64,000 nucleotides of DNA from positions 496,001 to 560,000 of the forward strand of contig NZ_CP095864.1 of NCBI RefSeq assembly GCF_023100845.1. The letters are read 5' to 3'. The notes beneath the pieces were generated by a model. It was not told the origin of the DNA, made no database searches, and worked only from the letters and a program-made list of their open reading frames with translations. Each line of letters begins with the position of its first letter. Within the stretch, counting starts at the first letter, position 1. Both the position numbers and the translations under genes were made by a program. The stretch comes from Gordonia sp. PP30. Lineage in GTDB: Bacteria; Actinomycetota; Actinomycetes; Mycobacteriales; Mycobacteriaceae. This document shows, piece after piece, positions 44,710 through 55,198 of this stretch.

Positions 44710-44805
44710 CGGCTGACGTCGGCTCCGTGCCACGCTGATCGACGCCACCCTCGACTGGCACGTCGAATTCGGATACCTGTACGACCCCGGCACGCCCTCC
44801 CGGTC

Positions 44806-44877
44806 GCGTGTCGCGGGTCGTCTTTCGTGTCGCTGCTCATGCACGGCACGCGACACGGAAATGGACCCGCGACACGC
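44806..44877. repeat. GCGACA-ended cruciform element B
   Basis: Perfect 14-bp outer arms GCGTGTCGCGGGTC (44806-44819) and GACCCGCGACACGC (44864-44877) with a near-perfect inner pair TTTCGTGTCGC/GCGACACGGAA, giving a 72-bp long hairpin. Lies in the 232-bp gap between the CDF and site-2 protease genes, where I see no gene. Confidence 0.85.
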
Positions 44878-44941
44878 ACGTCCTCGGGGAGGAACGGACA
44901 TCGCGACGCGGCTCAGGCGCTGGGCCGTCGTTCGCGTCGGG

Positions 44942-45724
44942 TCAGCGCCAGAAGAGGAACAGCCGCCAGGCCTCACCGACCAGGCCGCCGGGCACGCCGA
45001 ACAGCTCGATGATCCGGTAGATGAGATCGAAGAACGCCCGGTTGAGCGCCGGGATGAAGAGCAGCGCGAAGATGATCAGGAATCCCCACGGGGCGATCTG
45101 CGCCGCGCTGCGCCGGGTCTCGGGCGAGAGATAGGGCTCGATGGCGCCGTAGCCGTCGAACCCGGGCATCGGGATCAGATTCAGGACGGTCGCGGTGATC
45201 TGCAGGAAGGCCAGCATGGCCAGCCCGGACAGCAGATTGAGGTTGTCGGTCGTGATCGGCACCGCCGCCACCGCCAGCAGCAGGATCACGCCGCAGACCA
45301 GGTTGGTCAGCGGTCCGGCCAGGCTGATCCGGGTGCGCTGGCCCTTCGTCATGCCCGACGTGTTCAGGTACACCGCGCCGCCTGGGAAACCGATCCCGCC
45401 GAGCACGATGATCAGCAGCGGCAGGCCGATCGACAGCCCGGGATGGGTGTACTTGCGCGGGTCGAGCGTCAGGTAGCCGCGGAGCTCCGTCGTCCGGTCG
45501 CCGTAGACGAACGCGAGGAAGGCGTGCGCGAACTCGTGCAGGCATAGCGAGATCATCCAGCCGGCCAGGATCAGCAGCCACATGCCGCCGATCGCCGCGC
45601 CGGAATTCACGCTGCCGCTGCGCCAGAGCAGCACGCCGCCGCCGACCGCGGCCGCGACCATCAGCGCGAAGACCGGGCCCGGCCGGACCGCCCGGGCGGC
45701 CGCCAGTGCGGGTGAACTGTTCAC
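44942..45724 (-). CDS. site-2 protease family (M50) membrane metalloprotease (Rv0359-like)
   Basis: 260 residues from a GTG at 45724 overlapping the upstream stop (GTGA). Zinc motif HEFAHAFLAFVYGD in the second span, family stretch RISLAGPLTNLVCGVILLLA and the third-ligand motif NLIPMPGFDGYGAIE. Cleaves substrates within the membrane; substrate unknown. Paired with the Rv0358-like gene as in M. tuberculosis. Confidence 0.9.
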   Translation of the reverse strand: MNSSPALAAARAVRPGPVFALMVAAAVGGGVLLWRSGSVNSGAAIGGMWLLILAGWMISLCLHEFAHAFLAFVYGDRTTELRGYLTLDPRKYTHPGLSIGLPLLIIVLGGIGFPGGAVYLNTSGMTKGQRTRISLAGPLTNLVCGVILLLAVAAVPITTDNLNLLSGLAMLAFLQITATVLNLIPMPGFDGYGAIEPYLSPETRRSAAQIAPWGFLIIFALLFIPALNRAFFDLIYRIIELFGVPGGLVGEAWRLFLFWR

Positions 45725-46371
45725 GGGCGCACCAGCTTCCAGTCGATGTGGTGCCGGTAGAAGGTGGACCGCTTCACCGGTCGCGGCGACAGCTCCCCTT
45801 CACGTTCGACGACCAGGTTGGTGCCGCCGGTCTGCACGGCGCGCCCGGTCAGCCAGCCGCCGGGGATCAGGCGGTCGAGCCGGGCCCGGACCCCGGGCGC
45901 CTCGGTCAGCGGCTCGATGACCACGCCGCGGACATCACCGTCGAAGAGCCGCTCGGAATCGACATAGGTCTCGCCGTGCAGCTTCACCCGCCCGGAACCC
46001 GGTTCCGGGGCCGCGCCCAGGTGCCGTGCCCGGCCGACCAGCACGGTGGCGGCATCGTCGCGGATCAGCGGAAGGTCGTGCGCGACACCGGATTCGGCGA
46101 GCTTCGCCGCGGCTTCTCCGTGCGGCAGGCCGTACGCCCGGGTGGCCCGGGTGGCGGCCGCGGGGACGTAGGCCACCTCGACGTCGAGCCGCTCGTGGCG
46201 CATCAGGACGCCGACCACCTGGGAGAGGAACAGGTCGGCGGCGGCGCTGTCGGCCGGGGGCGTGACGATCAGCCGCGAGACGCCCGGATCGGTGATCGCC
46301 GCGGCGACGGCGCGGGACAGCGCAGCGGCTTCGGCGCCGGGCGGCGGTGGGGAGATCGCGTGAGATACCAC
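45721..46371 (-). CDS. conserved hypothetical protein (Rv0358-like)
   Basis: 216 residues from a GTG at 46371 (VVSHAISPPPPGAEAAAL). Soluble, no signal peptide; PPADSAAADLFLSQVVGVLM, YGLPHGEAAAKLAESGVAHD and a basic C-terminus (STFYRHHIDWKLVRP). Length fits M. tuberculosis Rv0358 (about 215). Function unknown. Divergent from purA with 62 bp between starts; coupled to the downstream site-2 protease. Confidence 0.75.
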   Translation of the reverse strand: MVSHAISPPPPGAEAAALSRAVAAAITDPGVSRLIVTPPADSAAADLFLSQVVGVLMRHERLDVEVAYVPAAATRATRAYGLPHGEAAAKLAESGVAHDLPLIRDDAATVLVGRARHLGAAPEPGSGRVKLHGETYVDSERLFDGDVRGVVIEPLTEAPGVRARLDRLIPGGWLTGRAVQTGGTNLVVEREGELSPRPVKRSTFYRHHIDWKLVRP

Positions 46372-46415
46372 GTGAATAGGGTATCTGTGCGGTTCACCCA
46401 GTAGGGTTGCGGTGA

Positions 46416-47720
<1,305 letters not shown>

Positions 47721-47726
47721 GCCACC

Positions 47727-49310
47727 TTGTCACCGCGGCTGAGCCGGGACTACGGATCCATTCTGCTCGGGCCGGCCGATGAGGGCGGCCGCAAGCAGCG
47801 GGTCCGTATCCAGGTCCTGCTGACCTCGGCGATCGTCTTCGCCAACCTGGTCGGGATCGTGGTCGCTGTGGCACTCGGCGCGGTCGGTATCCCGGAACCG
47901 TCGTTCCTGCGCCGGGACCTGATGCTGATCAACTTCATCGCCATTCCCGTGTACGCGGGGGTGGCGCTGATCGTCGGCATCACGGTCGGCACCGCGACGA
48001 TGGTGCGCGGCCTGCGCTGGTCGATCCTGGAACAGATCCCCACCCCGGCCGATGTGAAGCGGACGCTGCGGGCGCGGCGGATGCTGGTGCTGCTGCAGTT
48101 CATCCTGTGGGTGGGCGCGGCCGTGCTGCTCGGTGTCCTCTACGGCCTGGTCGACACCGGACTGATCACCAAGGTCGTGCTCATCGTGGTGATGAGCGCC
48201 CTGGTGGTGGTCGCCATCTCCAACCTGCTGGCCGACATCATGCTGCGGCCGGTGTCGGCGAAGATCCTGCAGGCCGGGCTCGGCTGGCGCGGCTCGTCGG
48301 TGCGGTCTCGGGCGGTGTCGTCGTGGCTGGTGGGCACCGGCGTCCCGGTGCTCGGCATCTTCCTGGTGGTGCTGTTCGGGACCTTCTCGCCGGACACCTC
48401 GAAGATGAACATGTTCGTGTCGGTGACCGTGCTCGTCGCCGTCGCGATGGGGGTCGGTCTGCTGTCCCTGATCCTGTACGCGTGGAGCGTCACCGGACCG
48501 ATTCAGAGCGTGCGCCGCGGTATGGCGCGAGTGCGCGAGGGCGACGTCTCCCCGGGCACCGACCTGGTGGTGTACGACGCCTCCGAACTCGGTGAACTCC
48601 AGCTCGGCTTCAACAACATGGTCGCCGGACTCCGCGAACAAGAACGGATGCGCGACCTGTTCAGCAGGCACGTCGGACGTGACGTCGCCGATGCGGCCAT
48701 GCTCGGCGACCCCGAGCTGGGCGGCGCCGAGCGCACGGTCGCGGTGGTCTTCGTCGACGTGATCGGCTCGACGGAACTGGCCACCAAACGGTCGCCCACC
48801 GAGGTGGTCGACCTGTTGAACCAGTTCTTCGCGGTGATCGTCGAAGCGACCGAACGCGCCGACGGGCTGGTCAACAAGTTCGAGGGCGACGCGGTGCTCT
48901 CCATCTTCGGTGCGCCGCAGGCGATCGCCGACCCGGCCGGCAGCGCGCTGCGGGCCGCCCGCGAGATCGCCGAGCGGCTGCGCGTGGAGGTACCGGACCT
49001 GCGGGCCGGGATCGGTGTCAGCTTCGGCCCGGTGGTCGCCGGCAACGTCGGGGCCATCCAGCGCTTCGAGTACACGGTGATCGGCGATCCGGTGAACGAG
49101 AGCGCCCGCATCTCCGAGCTGGCCAAGCGGGATCCGCGGGTGCCGTGGGCCAGCCGCCGCGTCGTCGAGGCCGCCGAACGGGGCGAGCGGACACGTTGGA
49201 AGATGACCGACGCCGTCGTGCTGCGGGGCCGCAGCGAGCCGACGGATCTGTTCGTTCCGCGGCTGATCCCGAACATCGCTTCCGGCGGAGAGGCCGGAGA
49301 GTCACCGTAG
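47727..49310 (+). CDS. class III adenylate cyclase with membrane domain and HAMP
   Basis: 527 residues. TTG start at 47727, 6 bp after purA; no better in-frame start is visible nearby. Six predicted spans (28-50 and onwards to about 260), a HAMP linker (RRGMARVREGDVSPGTDL), then a CHD domain: VVFVDVIGSTELATKRSP (metal Asp), LVNKFEGDAVLSIFGAP (metal Asp region) and RAGIGVSFGPVVAGNVGAIQ, FEYTVIGDPVNESARISELA. Same architecture as M. tuberculosis Rv1318c/Rv3645. Makes cAMP. purT follows after 9 bp. Confidence 0.9.
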   Translation: MSPRLSRDYGSILLGPADEGGRKQRVRIQVLLTSAIVFANLVGIVVAVALGAVGIPEPSFLRRDLMLINFIAIPVYAGVALIVGITVGTATMVRGLRWSILEQIPTPADVKRTLRARRMLVLLQFILWVGAAVLLGVLYGLVDTGLITKVVLIVVMSALVVVAISNLLADIMLRPVSAKILQAGLGWRGSSVRSRAVSSWLVGTGVPVLGIFLVVLFGTFSPDTSKMNMFVSVTVLVAVAMGVGLLSLILYAWSVTGPIQSVRRGMARVREGDVSPGTDLVVYDASELGELQLGFNNMVAGLREQERMRDLFSRHVGRDVADAAMLGDPELGGAERTVAVVFVDVIGSTELATKRSPTEVVDLLNQFFAVIVEATERADGLVNKFEGDAVLSIFGAPQAIADPAGSALRAAREIAERLRVEVPDLRAGIGVSFGPVVAGNVGAIQRFEYTVIGDPVNESARISELAKRDPRVPWASRRVVEAAERGERTRWKMTDAVVLRGRSEPTDLFVPRLIPNIASGGEAGESP

Positions 49311-49319
49311 ACTGCGGGC

Positions 49320-51083
49320 ATGACGTCGAACCCCACTCCTGACGCCCCCGACGAGCCCGCCGCCGCACCGGGCGGCCCCGTGCGGGCCTTCGGTACCCCG
49401 CTGTCGCCGAACGCGGTGAAGGTGATGCTGCTCGGTTCCGGTGAACTGGGCAAGGAAGTCGTGATCGCGCTGCAACGCCTCGGCGTCGAGGTGATCGCGG
49501 TGGACCGGTACGCCGACGCCCCCGCCCATCAGGTGGCGCACGCCGCCGAGGTGATCGACATGACCGATCCGGCCGCGGTGCGGGCGGTGATCGAGAAGCA
49601 CCGCCCGCAGTACGTGCTTCCGGAGATCGAGGCGATCGCGACCGCCGCCCTGGTCGACGTGGAGAACGAGGGTCTGGCCGAGGTGATTCCGAGCGCGAAG
49701 GGGGTCACGCTGACCCTGGACCGCGAGGGGATCCGCCGCCTGGCCGACGAGGAGCTGGGTCTGCCGACGTCGTCGTACCTGTTCGCCGAGTCGGAGGAGG
49801 AGCTGCGGAACGCGGCCTTCCGGGTGGGCTATCCGTGCGTGGTGAAACCGGTGATGTCGTCCTCGGGCAAGGGGCAGTCGGTGATGCGTGGCGAGGCCGA
49901 TGTCGCGGCGTCGTGGGAGACCGCGATGACCGGCGGCCGGGTCAGCTCAACGCGGGTGATCGTCGAACGGTTCATCGACTTCGACTACGAGATCACGCTG
50001 CTGACGGTGCGCGCGATCGACCCGGCCACCGGCGAGCTGGCCACGTACTTCTGCGAGCCGATCGGGCACCGTCAGTCCGGCGGCGACTACGTGGAGAGCT
50101 GGCAGCCGCAGCCGATGAGCGAGATCGCCTCCGGGGCGGCGCGGTCGATCGCCGCGCGGGTCGTGACCGCGATGGCCGCCGCCGACATCCGGTTCAGCGG
50201 GCGCGGCGTGTTCGGCGTCGAATTGTTCGTCAAGGGCGACGAGGTGTTCTTCTCCGAGGTCAGCCCGCGCCCGCACGACACCGGGCTCGTCACCCTCTCG
50301 ACCCAGCGACTCAGCGAGTTCGAGTTGCACGCCCGCGCCGTGCTCGGCCTGCCGGTGACCACCGAGATGCGCTCACCCGGCGCCTCCGCGGTGATCTACG
50401 GCGGGCTCGACGAACCCGCGATCCGCTTCGCCGGGGTGGCCGAGGCGCTCGCCGATCCGGCGGTCGACCTGCGGTTGTTCGGCAAACCGGAGAGCTTCGC
50501 CAAACGCCGGATGGGCGTCGCCGTCGCGACCGCGCCGACCACCGACGAGGCGCGCCGCCGCGCCACCCGCGCCGCCGGGATTGTAGTGCCGCTCGGCGCG
50601 GACGATCCGATCCCGGAGCCGGTCATGCCGGGTGCCTCCGCGCCGGCCGAGGGTGTCTCCGGGCCGGGTGCGGGGGCTTCCGCGCCGGTCGTGGGTGCTT
50701 CCACGATGGTCGAAGGTGCCGCCGATCAGCATCTCCCTCGAGACCACACCCCGGACGGACCGGGCCGCCCCGCATCGGGTGCGCCGCAAGCCGCCCCGGA
50801 CGGTGCCGCCGCCGAGACCGATCAGTACCGCGCGCAACCGCCCGCGGGCGGCCCGCCGCCGGCGGGGCCGCCGCCCCGTCGCGCGCCGGGTGTCGTGCCC
50901 GGGCCGCCCCCGCAGCCCGGTCCGGGCGGGGGTCCCGCAGGCGCACCCCGCCCGCCGATGCCGCCGCCGCGGGCGTCTCGTCCGCCGCAGGTGCCACCGC
51001 CCGGCATGCCCCCGCGCGGCCCCGCCGGACCGCGCGGTCCGCGTCCGCCGGGACCCCCGCCTCCGCCTCCGCCGTCGCGCTGA
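49320..51083 (+). CDS. purT: formate-dependent GAR transformylase with long proline-rich tail
   Basis: 587 residues. ATP-grasp enzyme adding formate to glycinamide ribonucleotide in purine synthesis. Residues about 30-430 match Pur[61 protein letters not shown] and [19 protein letters not shown]. The E. coli enzyme has 392 residues; here about 150 extra C-terminal residues are Gly/Ala/Pro-rich (GASAP repeats, then PPPP runs) and look disordered. Third gene of purA-cyclase-purT. In M. tuberculosis purT (Rv0389) precedes Rv0390-metZ. Confidence 0.93.
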   Translation: MTSNPTPDAPDEPAAAPGGPVRAFGTPLSPNAVKVMLLGSGELGKEVVIALQRLGVEVIAVDRYADAPAHQVAHAAEVIDMTDPAAVRAVIEKHRPQYVLPEIEAIATAALVDVENEGLAEVIPSAKGVTLTLDREGIRRLADEELGLPTSSYLFAESEEELRNAAFRVGYPCVVKPVMSSSGKGQSVMRGEADVAASWETAMTGGRVSSTRVIVERFIDFDYEITLLTVRAIDPATGELATYFCEPIGHRQSGGDYVESWQPQPMSEIASGAARSIAARVVTAMAAADIRFSGRGVFGVELFVKGDEVFFSEVSPRPHDTGLVTLSTQRLSEFELHARAVLGLPVTTEMRSPGASAVIYGGLDEPAIRFAGVAEALADPAVDLRLFGKPESFAKRRMGVAVATAPTTDEARRRATRAAGIVVPLGADDPIPEPVMPGASAPAEGVSGPGAGASAPVVGASTMVEGAADQHLPRDHTPDGPGRPASGAPQAAPDGAAAETDQYRAQPPAGGPPPAGPPPRRAPGVVPGPPPQPGPGGGPAGAPRPPMPPPRASRPPQVPPPGMPPRGPAGPRGPRPPGPPPPPPPSR

Positions 51084-51281
51084 ACGGAGCAGGCGCGCGC
51101 CCGGCGTGGCGTCGCCGATGTGAGAAAACTGAACAGATTCGTAACGTTTCCTGTTGGTCCGGCGACAAACGGTGAAGAGGGTGGTCACTCTGGTGGACGC
51201 CCGGTATGCCCGATAGCTGGGTGTCGTCGCGCGGTTTCCGCGCGGCGGACACGACTGCCCGCAGCCCATCAGGAGGGGACA

Positions 51282-51785
51282 ATGAAGAAGAACATCACAC
51301 GGTCGGTGCTGGTCACGGTGGCCGCCGCTGCCGTCGGCGCCGGTTCGCTACTGGCCGCAGGCCAGGCCCACGCCGCCGGAGACCTCGGCGTGAACGCCAC
51401 CGTGAAGTGTCAGGAACTGAACGGCAAGACCTATACCCAGCGTCTGGTCGCCGTGACCAACCACGGTCCGGATACGGCAACCGGAGTTCGCGTCGGCTCG
51501 GTCGCCGGCCCGGAGGCGACGGTCCCCAAGCTCGACGCCGGTAAGCCGGAAGGCGCGGGCGGCCTGGTGTTCGCGTCCACGGAGGCGGTCACCTCGGCCG
51601 GCACCCTGAAGAAGGGCCAGACCGTGATCGCCGCGCAGACCACCGAGGGCTGCGGTTCACCGTACGCGATCCTCGGCTACGCGATCGGCGACGATATCCA
51701 GGAAGTGTTCAGCGGGTCGAACATGAACATCGACTTCGACTGGGGCATGGCACCCGGCATGCTCGCCGCGCAGGCCGGCCGGTAG
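51282..51785 (+). CDS. small secreted protein, paralogue 1
   Basis: 167 residues. Sec signal peptide MKKNITRSVLVTVAAAAVGA with likely cleavage after AHA (QAHA/AGDLG, about residue 30). The mature part is beta-rich (TVKCQELNGKTYTQRLVAVT) with a Cys pair (VKCQ, EGCGSP) that could form a disulfide and a GYAIGDDIQEVFSG segment mirrored in the next gene. AGGAGGGG lies 4 nt before ATG 51282. No family recognised. About 200 bp of leader separates it from purT. Confidence 0.85.
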   Translation: MKKNITRSVLVTVAAAAVGAGSLLAAGQAHAAGDLGVNATVKCQELNGKTYTQRLVAVTNHGPDTATGVRVGSVAGPEATVPKLDAGKPEGAGGLVFASTEAVTSAGTLKKGQTVIAAQTTEGCGSPYAILGYAIGDDIQEVFSGSNMNIDFDWGMAPGMLAAQAGR

Positions 51786-51842
51786 CGACGATTCCGGGGC
51801 CGTCGGCTCCGCAACGGTAGAACAACGACGAAAGGTTTGATC

Positions 51843-52376
51843 ATGAAGAAGACCCTGAAACGAGCCGCTGTGGCGGTCACCGCGGCGGGCGCCATCGGTG
51901 CCGGCTCGCTCTTCGCGACCGCGCCCGCGCAGGCCGCTACCCCGGGCAACCTCACCATGCTCGGCGGTGTCGACTGCACCTTCCAGGCATGGGGACCGAA
52001 CTGGAAGCCCAACCCGCTCTGGCAGATGAAGCGCTGGATGGGTGTGAAGAACACCGGCGGCTCGACGATGAACAACGTCACCATCACCGAGATCGGTGGC
52101 GCGACCAAGACCGTGCCCGCCAAGAAGAAGGGCCAGAAGGATTCCTTCGGCAAGGTGATCGCGAAGGACACCCGGGCGGGTCAGCTCCTCCCCGGTCAGA
52201 CCTACATCTCGGTGAACACCAAGTGGGCGGGCTGCTGGCCGTCGTCCATCTCCGGCTACACCATCGGTGCGGAGAACGAGGCGTTCCAGATCCAGGACAA
52301 CTTCGGTTTCTGGATGAATGTCCGCCAGCAGCAGGCGCCGCCGAACGCTCCGGCTCCGACGACCCCGGCCAACTGA
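51843..52376 (+). CDS. small secreted protein, paralogue 2
   Basis: 177 residues from ATG 51843 with AAAGG upstream. Signal peptide KRAAVAVTAAGAIGAGSLFA, cleavage after AQA. The mature part shares the layout of paralogue 1: early Cys (GGVDCTFQAW), a late Cys (WAGCWPSS), then GYTIGAENEAFQIQD, and ends in a Pro/Ala-rich tail (APPNAPAPTTPAN). Unknown function; the pair looks like a tandem duplication that has diverged. Followed by a terminator. Confidence 0.85.
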   Translation: MKKTLKRAAVAVTAAGAIGAGSLFATAPAQAATPGNLTMLGGVDCTFQAWGPNWKPNPLWQMKRWMGVKNTGGSTMNNVTITEIGGATKTVPAKKKGQKDSFGKVIAKDTRAGQLLPGQTYISVNTKWAGCWPSSISGYTIGAENEAFQIQDNFGFWMNVRQQQAPPNAPAPTTPAN

Positions 52377-52412
52377 TCTCGCCCGCGAGTCAGTTGAGCT
52401 GAACACACGGCA

Positions 52413-52440
52413 GGGGCGGCGACCGGGGGGTCGTCGCCCC
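52413..52440 (+). terminator. terminator after the secreted-protein pair
   Basis: GGGGCGGCGACC / GGTCGTCGCCCC arms around GGGG with one mismatch, 37 bp after the stop of paralogue 2. Confidence 0.75.
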
Positions 52441-52484
52441 TGACTCATCTCTACCCCGCCGCCCCGCTATCCCGCCGCCCCGCT

Positions 52485-52570
52485 ATCCGCGACAGCCGGC
52501 GACATGTGCGCGGCAGTCGGCCACGGAAGCGGCGCTCGCGGGCGTCGCGTTCGTGGGGACTGTCGCGGAT
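52485..52570. repeat. GCGACA-ended cruciform element C
   Basis: Perfect arms ATCCGCGACAG (52485-52495) and CTGTCGCGGAT (52560-52570), 64 bp apart, with further CGCGAC/GTCGCG words inside. Lies between two terminators in the 318-bp gap between the secreted pair and fprA; otherwise the gap is empty. Confidence 0.75.
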
Positions 52571-52650
52571 GCGCGCTGCCGCCCCGGGACGGGGAGCGCG
52601 GGGGTGGGGCGGGCAGGGCGGGGGCAGAGTGCGGTCGGGACAGGATGCGG

Positions 52651-52682
52651 AAGGACCCCGCCGCGGGTGCGGCGGGGTCCTT
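52651..52682 (-). terminator. terminator of fprA
   Basis: Perfect 14-bp arms (AAGGACCCCGCCGC and GCGGCGGGGTCCTT) around GGGT, 12 bp beyond the fprA stop. Confidence 0.88.
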
Positions 52683-52694
52683 CGGCGTCGTCGA

Positions 52695-54077
52695 CTAGAT
52701 CTTGTCGGGCTCGGAGGCGGCGAGCATCTCGTGACGCTCCACCACCTTCTTGCGCTCGCGGCCCTCGGCGGCACCGAGGCCGCGCTCGTACTCGTCCAGG
52801 CGGTACCAGCCGTCCCAGGTGGTGTACGGGATCTTGCGCGATTCGAGGAGCGCGATCACGCCCTCTTCGCTGGCGTCCTCCGGCGCGTTGAGCGCGCCCG
52901 CCACCATGTCCTCGACCAGGCACTCGACGGTCTCGTTGGCGTCGCCCTTGGTGTGGCCGATCAGGCCGACCGGACCGCGCTTGATCCAGCCGGTGGTGTA
53001 CAGGCCGGTGAGGTGCCGGCCGTCGTCGAACACGCGGCCCGCCTCGTTCGGGATCACGCCGGCCTGGCTGTCGAACGGGATCTCCGGCAGGTTGTCCGAG
53101 AGGTAGCCGACGGCGCGGTACACGGCGCCGAGGTCCCAGTCGGTGGTGCGGCCGGTGCCCTTGACGTTGCCGGTGCCGTCGAGTTCGGTGCGCTCGGTGC
53201 GCAGGCCCACGACCTTCCCGTCCTCGCCGAGGATCTCCACCGGGCTCTCGAAGAAGTGCAGGAAGAGCTTGTGGATCGCGCCGGTCTTGGGCTCGTGGAT
53301 CGCGTAGTTCTCGATGATCGTCGCGACCTGGTCGGTGATCTTGGAGGTGCGGCGGGCGACGGCGGAACCCTCGTCGTATTCGATGTCCTCGGGGTTCACC
53401 ACCACCTCGATGTTCGGCGAGTGGTCGAGTTCCTTGAGCTCCAGGGGGGTGAACTTGGCCTGCGCCGGGCCGCGTCGTCCGAAGACGTGCACCTCGACGG
53501 CCTTGTTCGCCTTGAGGCCCTGGTAGACGTTGTCCGGGATCTCGGTCGGCAGCAGCTCGTCGCCGGTCTTGGCGAGCACGCGGGCCACGTCGAGCGCGAC
53601 GTTGCCGACGCCGATCACGGCGACCTTCTCGGCCTCCAGCGGCCACTCGCGCGGGAAGTCCGGGTGGCCGTCGTACCAGGCGACGAACTCGGCGGCGCCG
53701 TAGCTGCCGTCCAGGTCGACGCCGGGGATCTCCAGGACGCGGTCGTCGGTGGCGCCGGTGGAGAAGACCACGGCGTCGTAGTGCTTCTTCAGATCCGCGA
53801 GGGTGATGTCGGTGCCGTAGTCGATGTTGCCGAGTAGGCGGACCTGCGGCTTGTCGAGCACCTTGTGCAGGGCGGTGATGATGCCCTTGATCCGCGGATG
53901 ATCGGGGGCGACGCCGTAGCGGATCAGGCCGAACGGGGCCGGCATGCGCTCGTACAGGTCGATACTGACCCCGCGCTCCGCGGCGGTCTCCGACTTCATC
54001 AGGGCGTCGGCGCAGTAGATTCCGGCGGGACCGGCACCGACGATCGCTACGCGCAGCGGGCGGCTGTTCTCACTCAT
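52695..54077 (-). CDS. fprA: NADPH-ferredoxin reductase (adrenodoxin-reductase type)
   Basis: 460 residues. Transfers electrons from NADPH to ferredoxin. FAD loop VAIVGAGPAGIYCADALMKS, family stretch PFGLIRYGVAPDHPRIKGI, NADP loop VAVIGVGNVALDVARVLAKT, VFGRRGPAQAKFT and late TTGWIKRGPVGLIGHTKGDA. Length fits FprA (about 456). Transcribed alone toward its terminator, with a 200-bp divergent promoter region before the 54281 gene. Confidence 0.93.
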   Translation of the reverse strand: MSENSRPLRVAIVGAGPAGIYCADALMKSETAAERGVSIDLYERMPAPFGLIRYGVAPDHPRIKGIITALHKVLDKPQVRLLGNIDYGTDITLADLKKHYDAVVFSTGATDDRVLEIPGVDLDGSYGAAEFVAWYDGHPDFPREWPLEAEKVAVIGVGNVALDVARVLAKTGDELLPTEIPDNVYQGLKANKAVEVHVFGRRGPAQAKFTPLELKELDHSPNIEVVVNPEDIEYDEGSAVARRTSKITDQVATIIENYAIHEPKTGAIHKLFLHFFESPVEILGEDGKVVGLRTERTELDGTGNVKGTGRTTDWDLGAVYRAVGYLSDNLPEIPFDSQAGVIPNEAGRVFDDGRHLTGLYTTGWIKRGPVGLIGHTKGDANETVECLVEDMVAGALNAPEDASEEGVIALLESRKIPYTTWDGWYRLDEYERGLGAAEGRERKKVVERHEMLAASEPDKI

Positions 54078-54280
54078 TTCGCAGTCGCTTCCTCAGCTGG
54101 ACAAATCTGTTCTCCTGCCACGGTATGCGCTGGTGAGCCGCCGCCAAAATTCGAACAGTGAGGCTCCCCTCACCCGGCCGCTTCTGCCCGAAACCCTTGA
54201 CGTAGCCGCGCCGATCTGCCACGACGCCCACACGGCCGCGGCCGACCAGGGCTTCCGCCCGGCCGATAGAATCGCCGACT

Positions 54281-54775
54281 ATGAGTGACCAGCGTCCGTC
54301 GGACGACTATCCGGAGGCCCTCGCCGAGGAGTTCGGCAGTGACGACCCCGACCGCAGCGCCTGGCCGATCCTGGCCGCGGCGATCTTCGTCCTGATCCTG
54401 GTGGGCGTGGTGGCGGGCGTCTGGGCGTGCAGCCCGCCCGACCGGCGCCTGAACGACTCGACCCAGGTGCAGCACGTGGTCAACGACGCGTACACCGCCC
54501 GCAACTCGCTGAACTATCAGCAGTTCCGCGACTCCTACTGCGCGGCCAAGGTGAACTCGCCGGAGTTCCCGACCGAGCAGCAGTTCGCGGACGAGAACCG
54601 CAAGGCCCGCGACGCGCAGGGCCAGTTGCAGATCCCGACCATGGACGTCGCGGTGACCGGTGACACCGCGAAGGTGACCGTGCACTGGAACCGCGAGGAC
54701 ACCCCGAACGACAAGCAGACGACACCGCTGACCGTCGTCCGCGAGAACAACGCCTGGAAGGTGTGCACGCTGTGA
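54281..54775 (+). CDS. single-span membrane protein with DUF4878-like domain
   Basis: 164 residues. Acidic N-terminus, one span (ILAAAIFVLILVGVVAGVWA), then an extracellular domain with paired Cys (DSYCAAKV, WKVCTL). Its order, DTAKVTVHWN...NAWKVCTL, parallels the C-terminal domain of the 40647 gene, so the two are paralogues. A -10-like TAGAAT at 54267-54272 lies 8 nt before ATG, suggesting a near-leaderless mRNA. Stop overlaps the rhodanese start (GTGA), so linked to sulfur genes; function unknown. Confidence 0.75.
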   Translation: MSDQRPSDDYPEALAEEFGSDDPDRSAWPILAAAIFVLILVGVVAGVWACSPPDRRLNDSTQVQHVVNDAYTARNSLNYQQFRDSYCAAKVNSPEFPTEQQFADENRKARDAQGQLQIPTMDVAVTGDTAKVTVHWNREDTPNDKQTTPLTVVRENNAWKVCTL

Positions 54776-55185
54776 GTTACGCCGGTGACATGACCCCGCA
54801 GGAGGCCTGGGCCGCCCTGGAACAGCACCCCGAGGCGGTCCTGGTGGACTGCCGCACCGCCGCCGAATGGGCCTTCGTGGGCGTGCCCGACGTCTCCGCG
54901 CTCGGCAAGCAGGCCGTCCTCATCGAGTGGGTGAGTTTCCCGTCGATGGCGCCGAATCCGCGGTTCGTCGAGGCACTGCGGGAGGCCGGCGTCGACGACG
55001 ACGCCGAGGTGCTCTTCCTGTGCCGGTCCGGGCATCGCTCGATCGGCGCCGCGGAGGCCGCCACGGCGGCCGGGATCGAGAAGGCGTACAACATTCTTGA
55101 CGGATTCGAGGGCGGGCTCGACGCGCAGGGCCACCGCGGGGCGGCCGGCTGGCGCGCCGAGGGCCTGCCCTGGAGGCAACAGTAG
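54772..55185 (+). CDS. rhodanese-domain protein (Rv0390-like)
   Basis: 137 residues from a GTG at 54772 overlapping the previous stop. Single rhodanese domain: EAVLVDCRTAAEWAFVGVPD, then the active loop VLFLCRSGHRSIGAAEAA with Cys near residue 84, and NILDGFEGGLDAQGHRGAAG. Moves sulfane sulfur or binds persulfide. Immediately precedes metZ (13 bp), as in M. tuberculosis, pointing to sulfur-amino-acid metabolism. Confidence 0.9.
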   Translation: MSYAGDMTPQEAWAALEQHPEAVLVDCRTAAEWAFVGVPDVSALGKQAVLIEWVSFPSMAPNPRFVEALREAGVDDDAEVLFLCRSGHRSIGAAEAATAAGIEKAYNILDGFEGGLDAQGHRGAAGWRAEGLPWRQQ

Positions 55186-55198
55186 AAGGAGTGCATCG

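Noticed and set aside
47730..48671. 313-codon minus-strand frame inside the adenylate cyclase
   Set aside because: His/Gln/Asp/Arg-rich antisense product; the + strand reading has clear HAMP and cyclase motifs.
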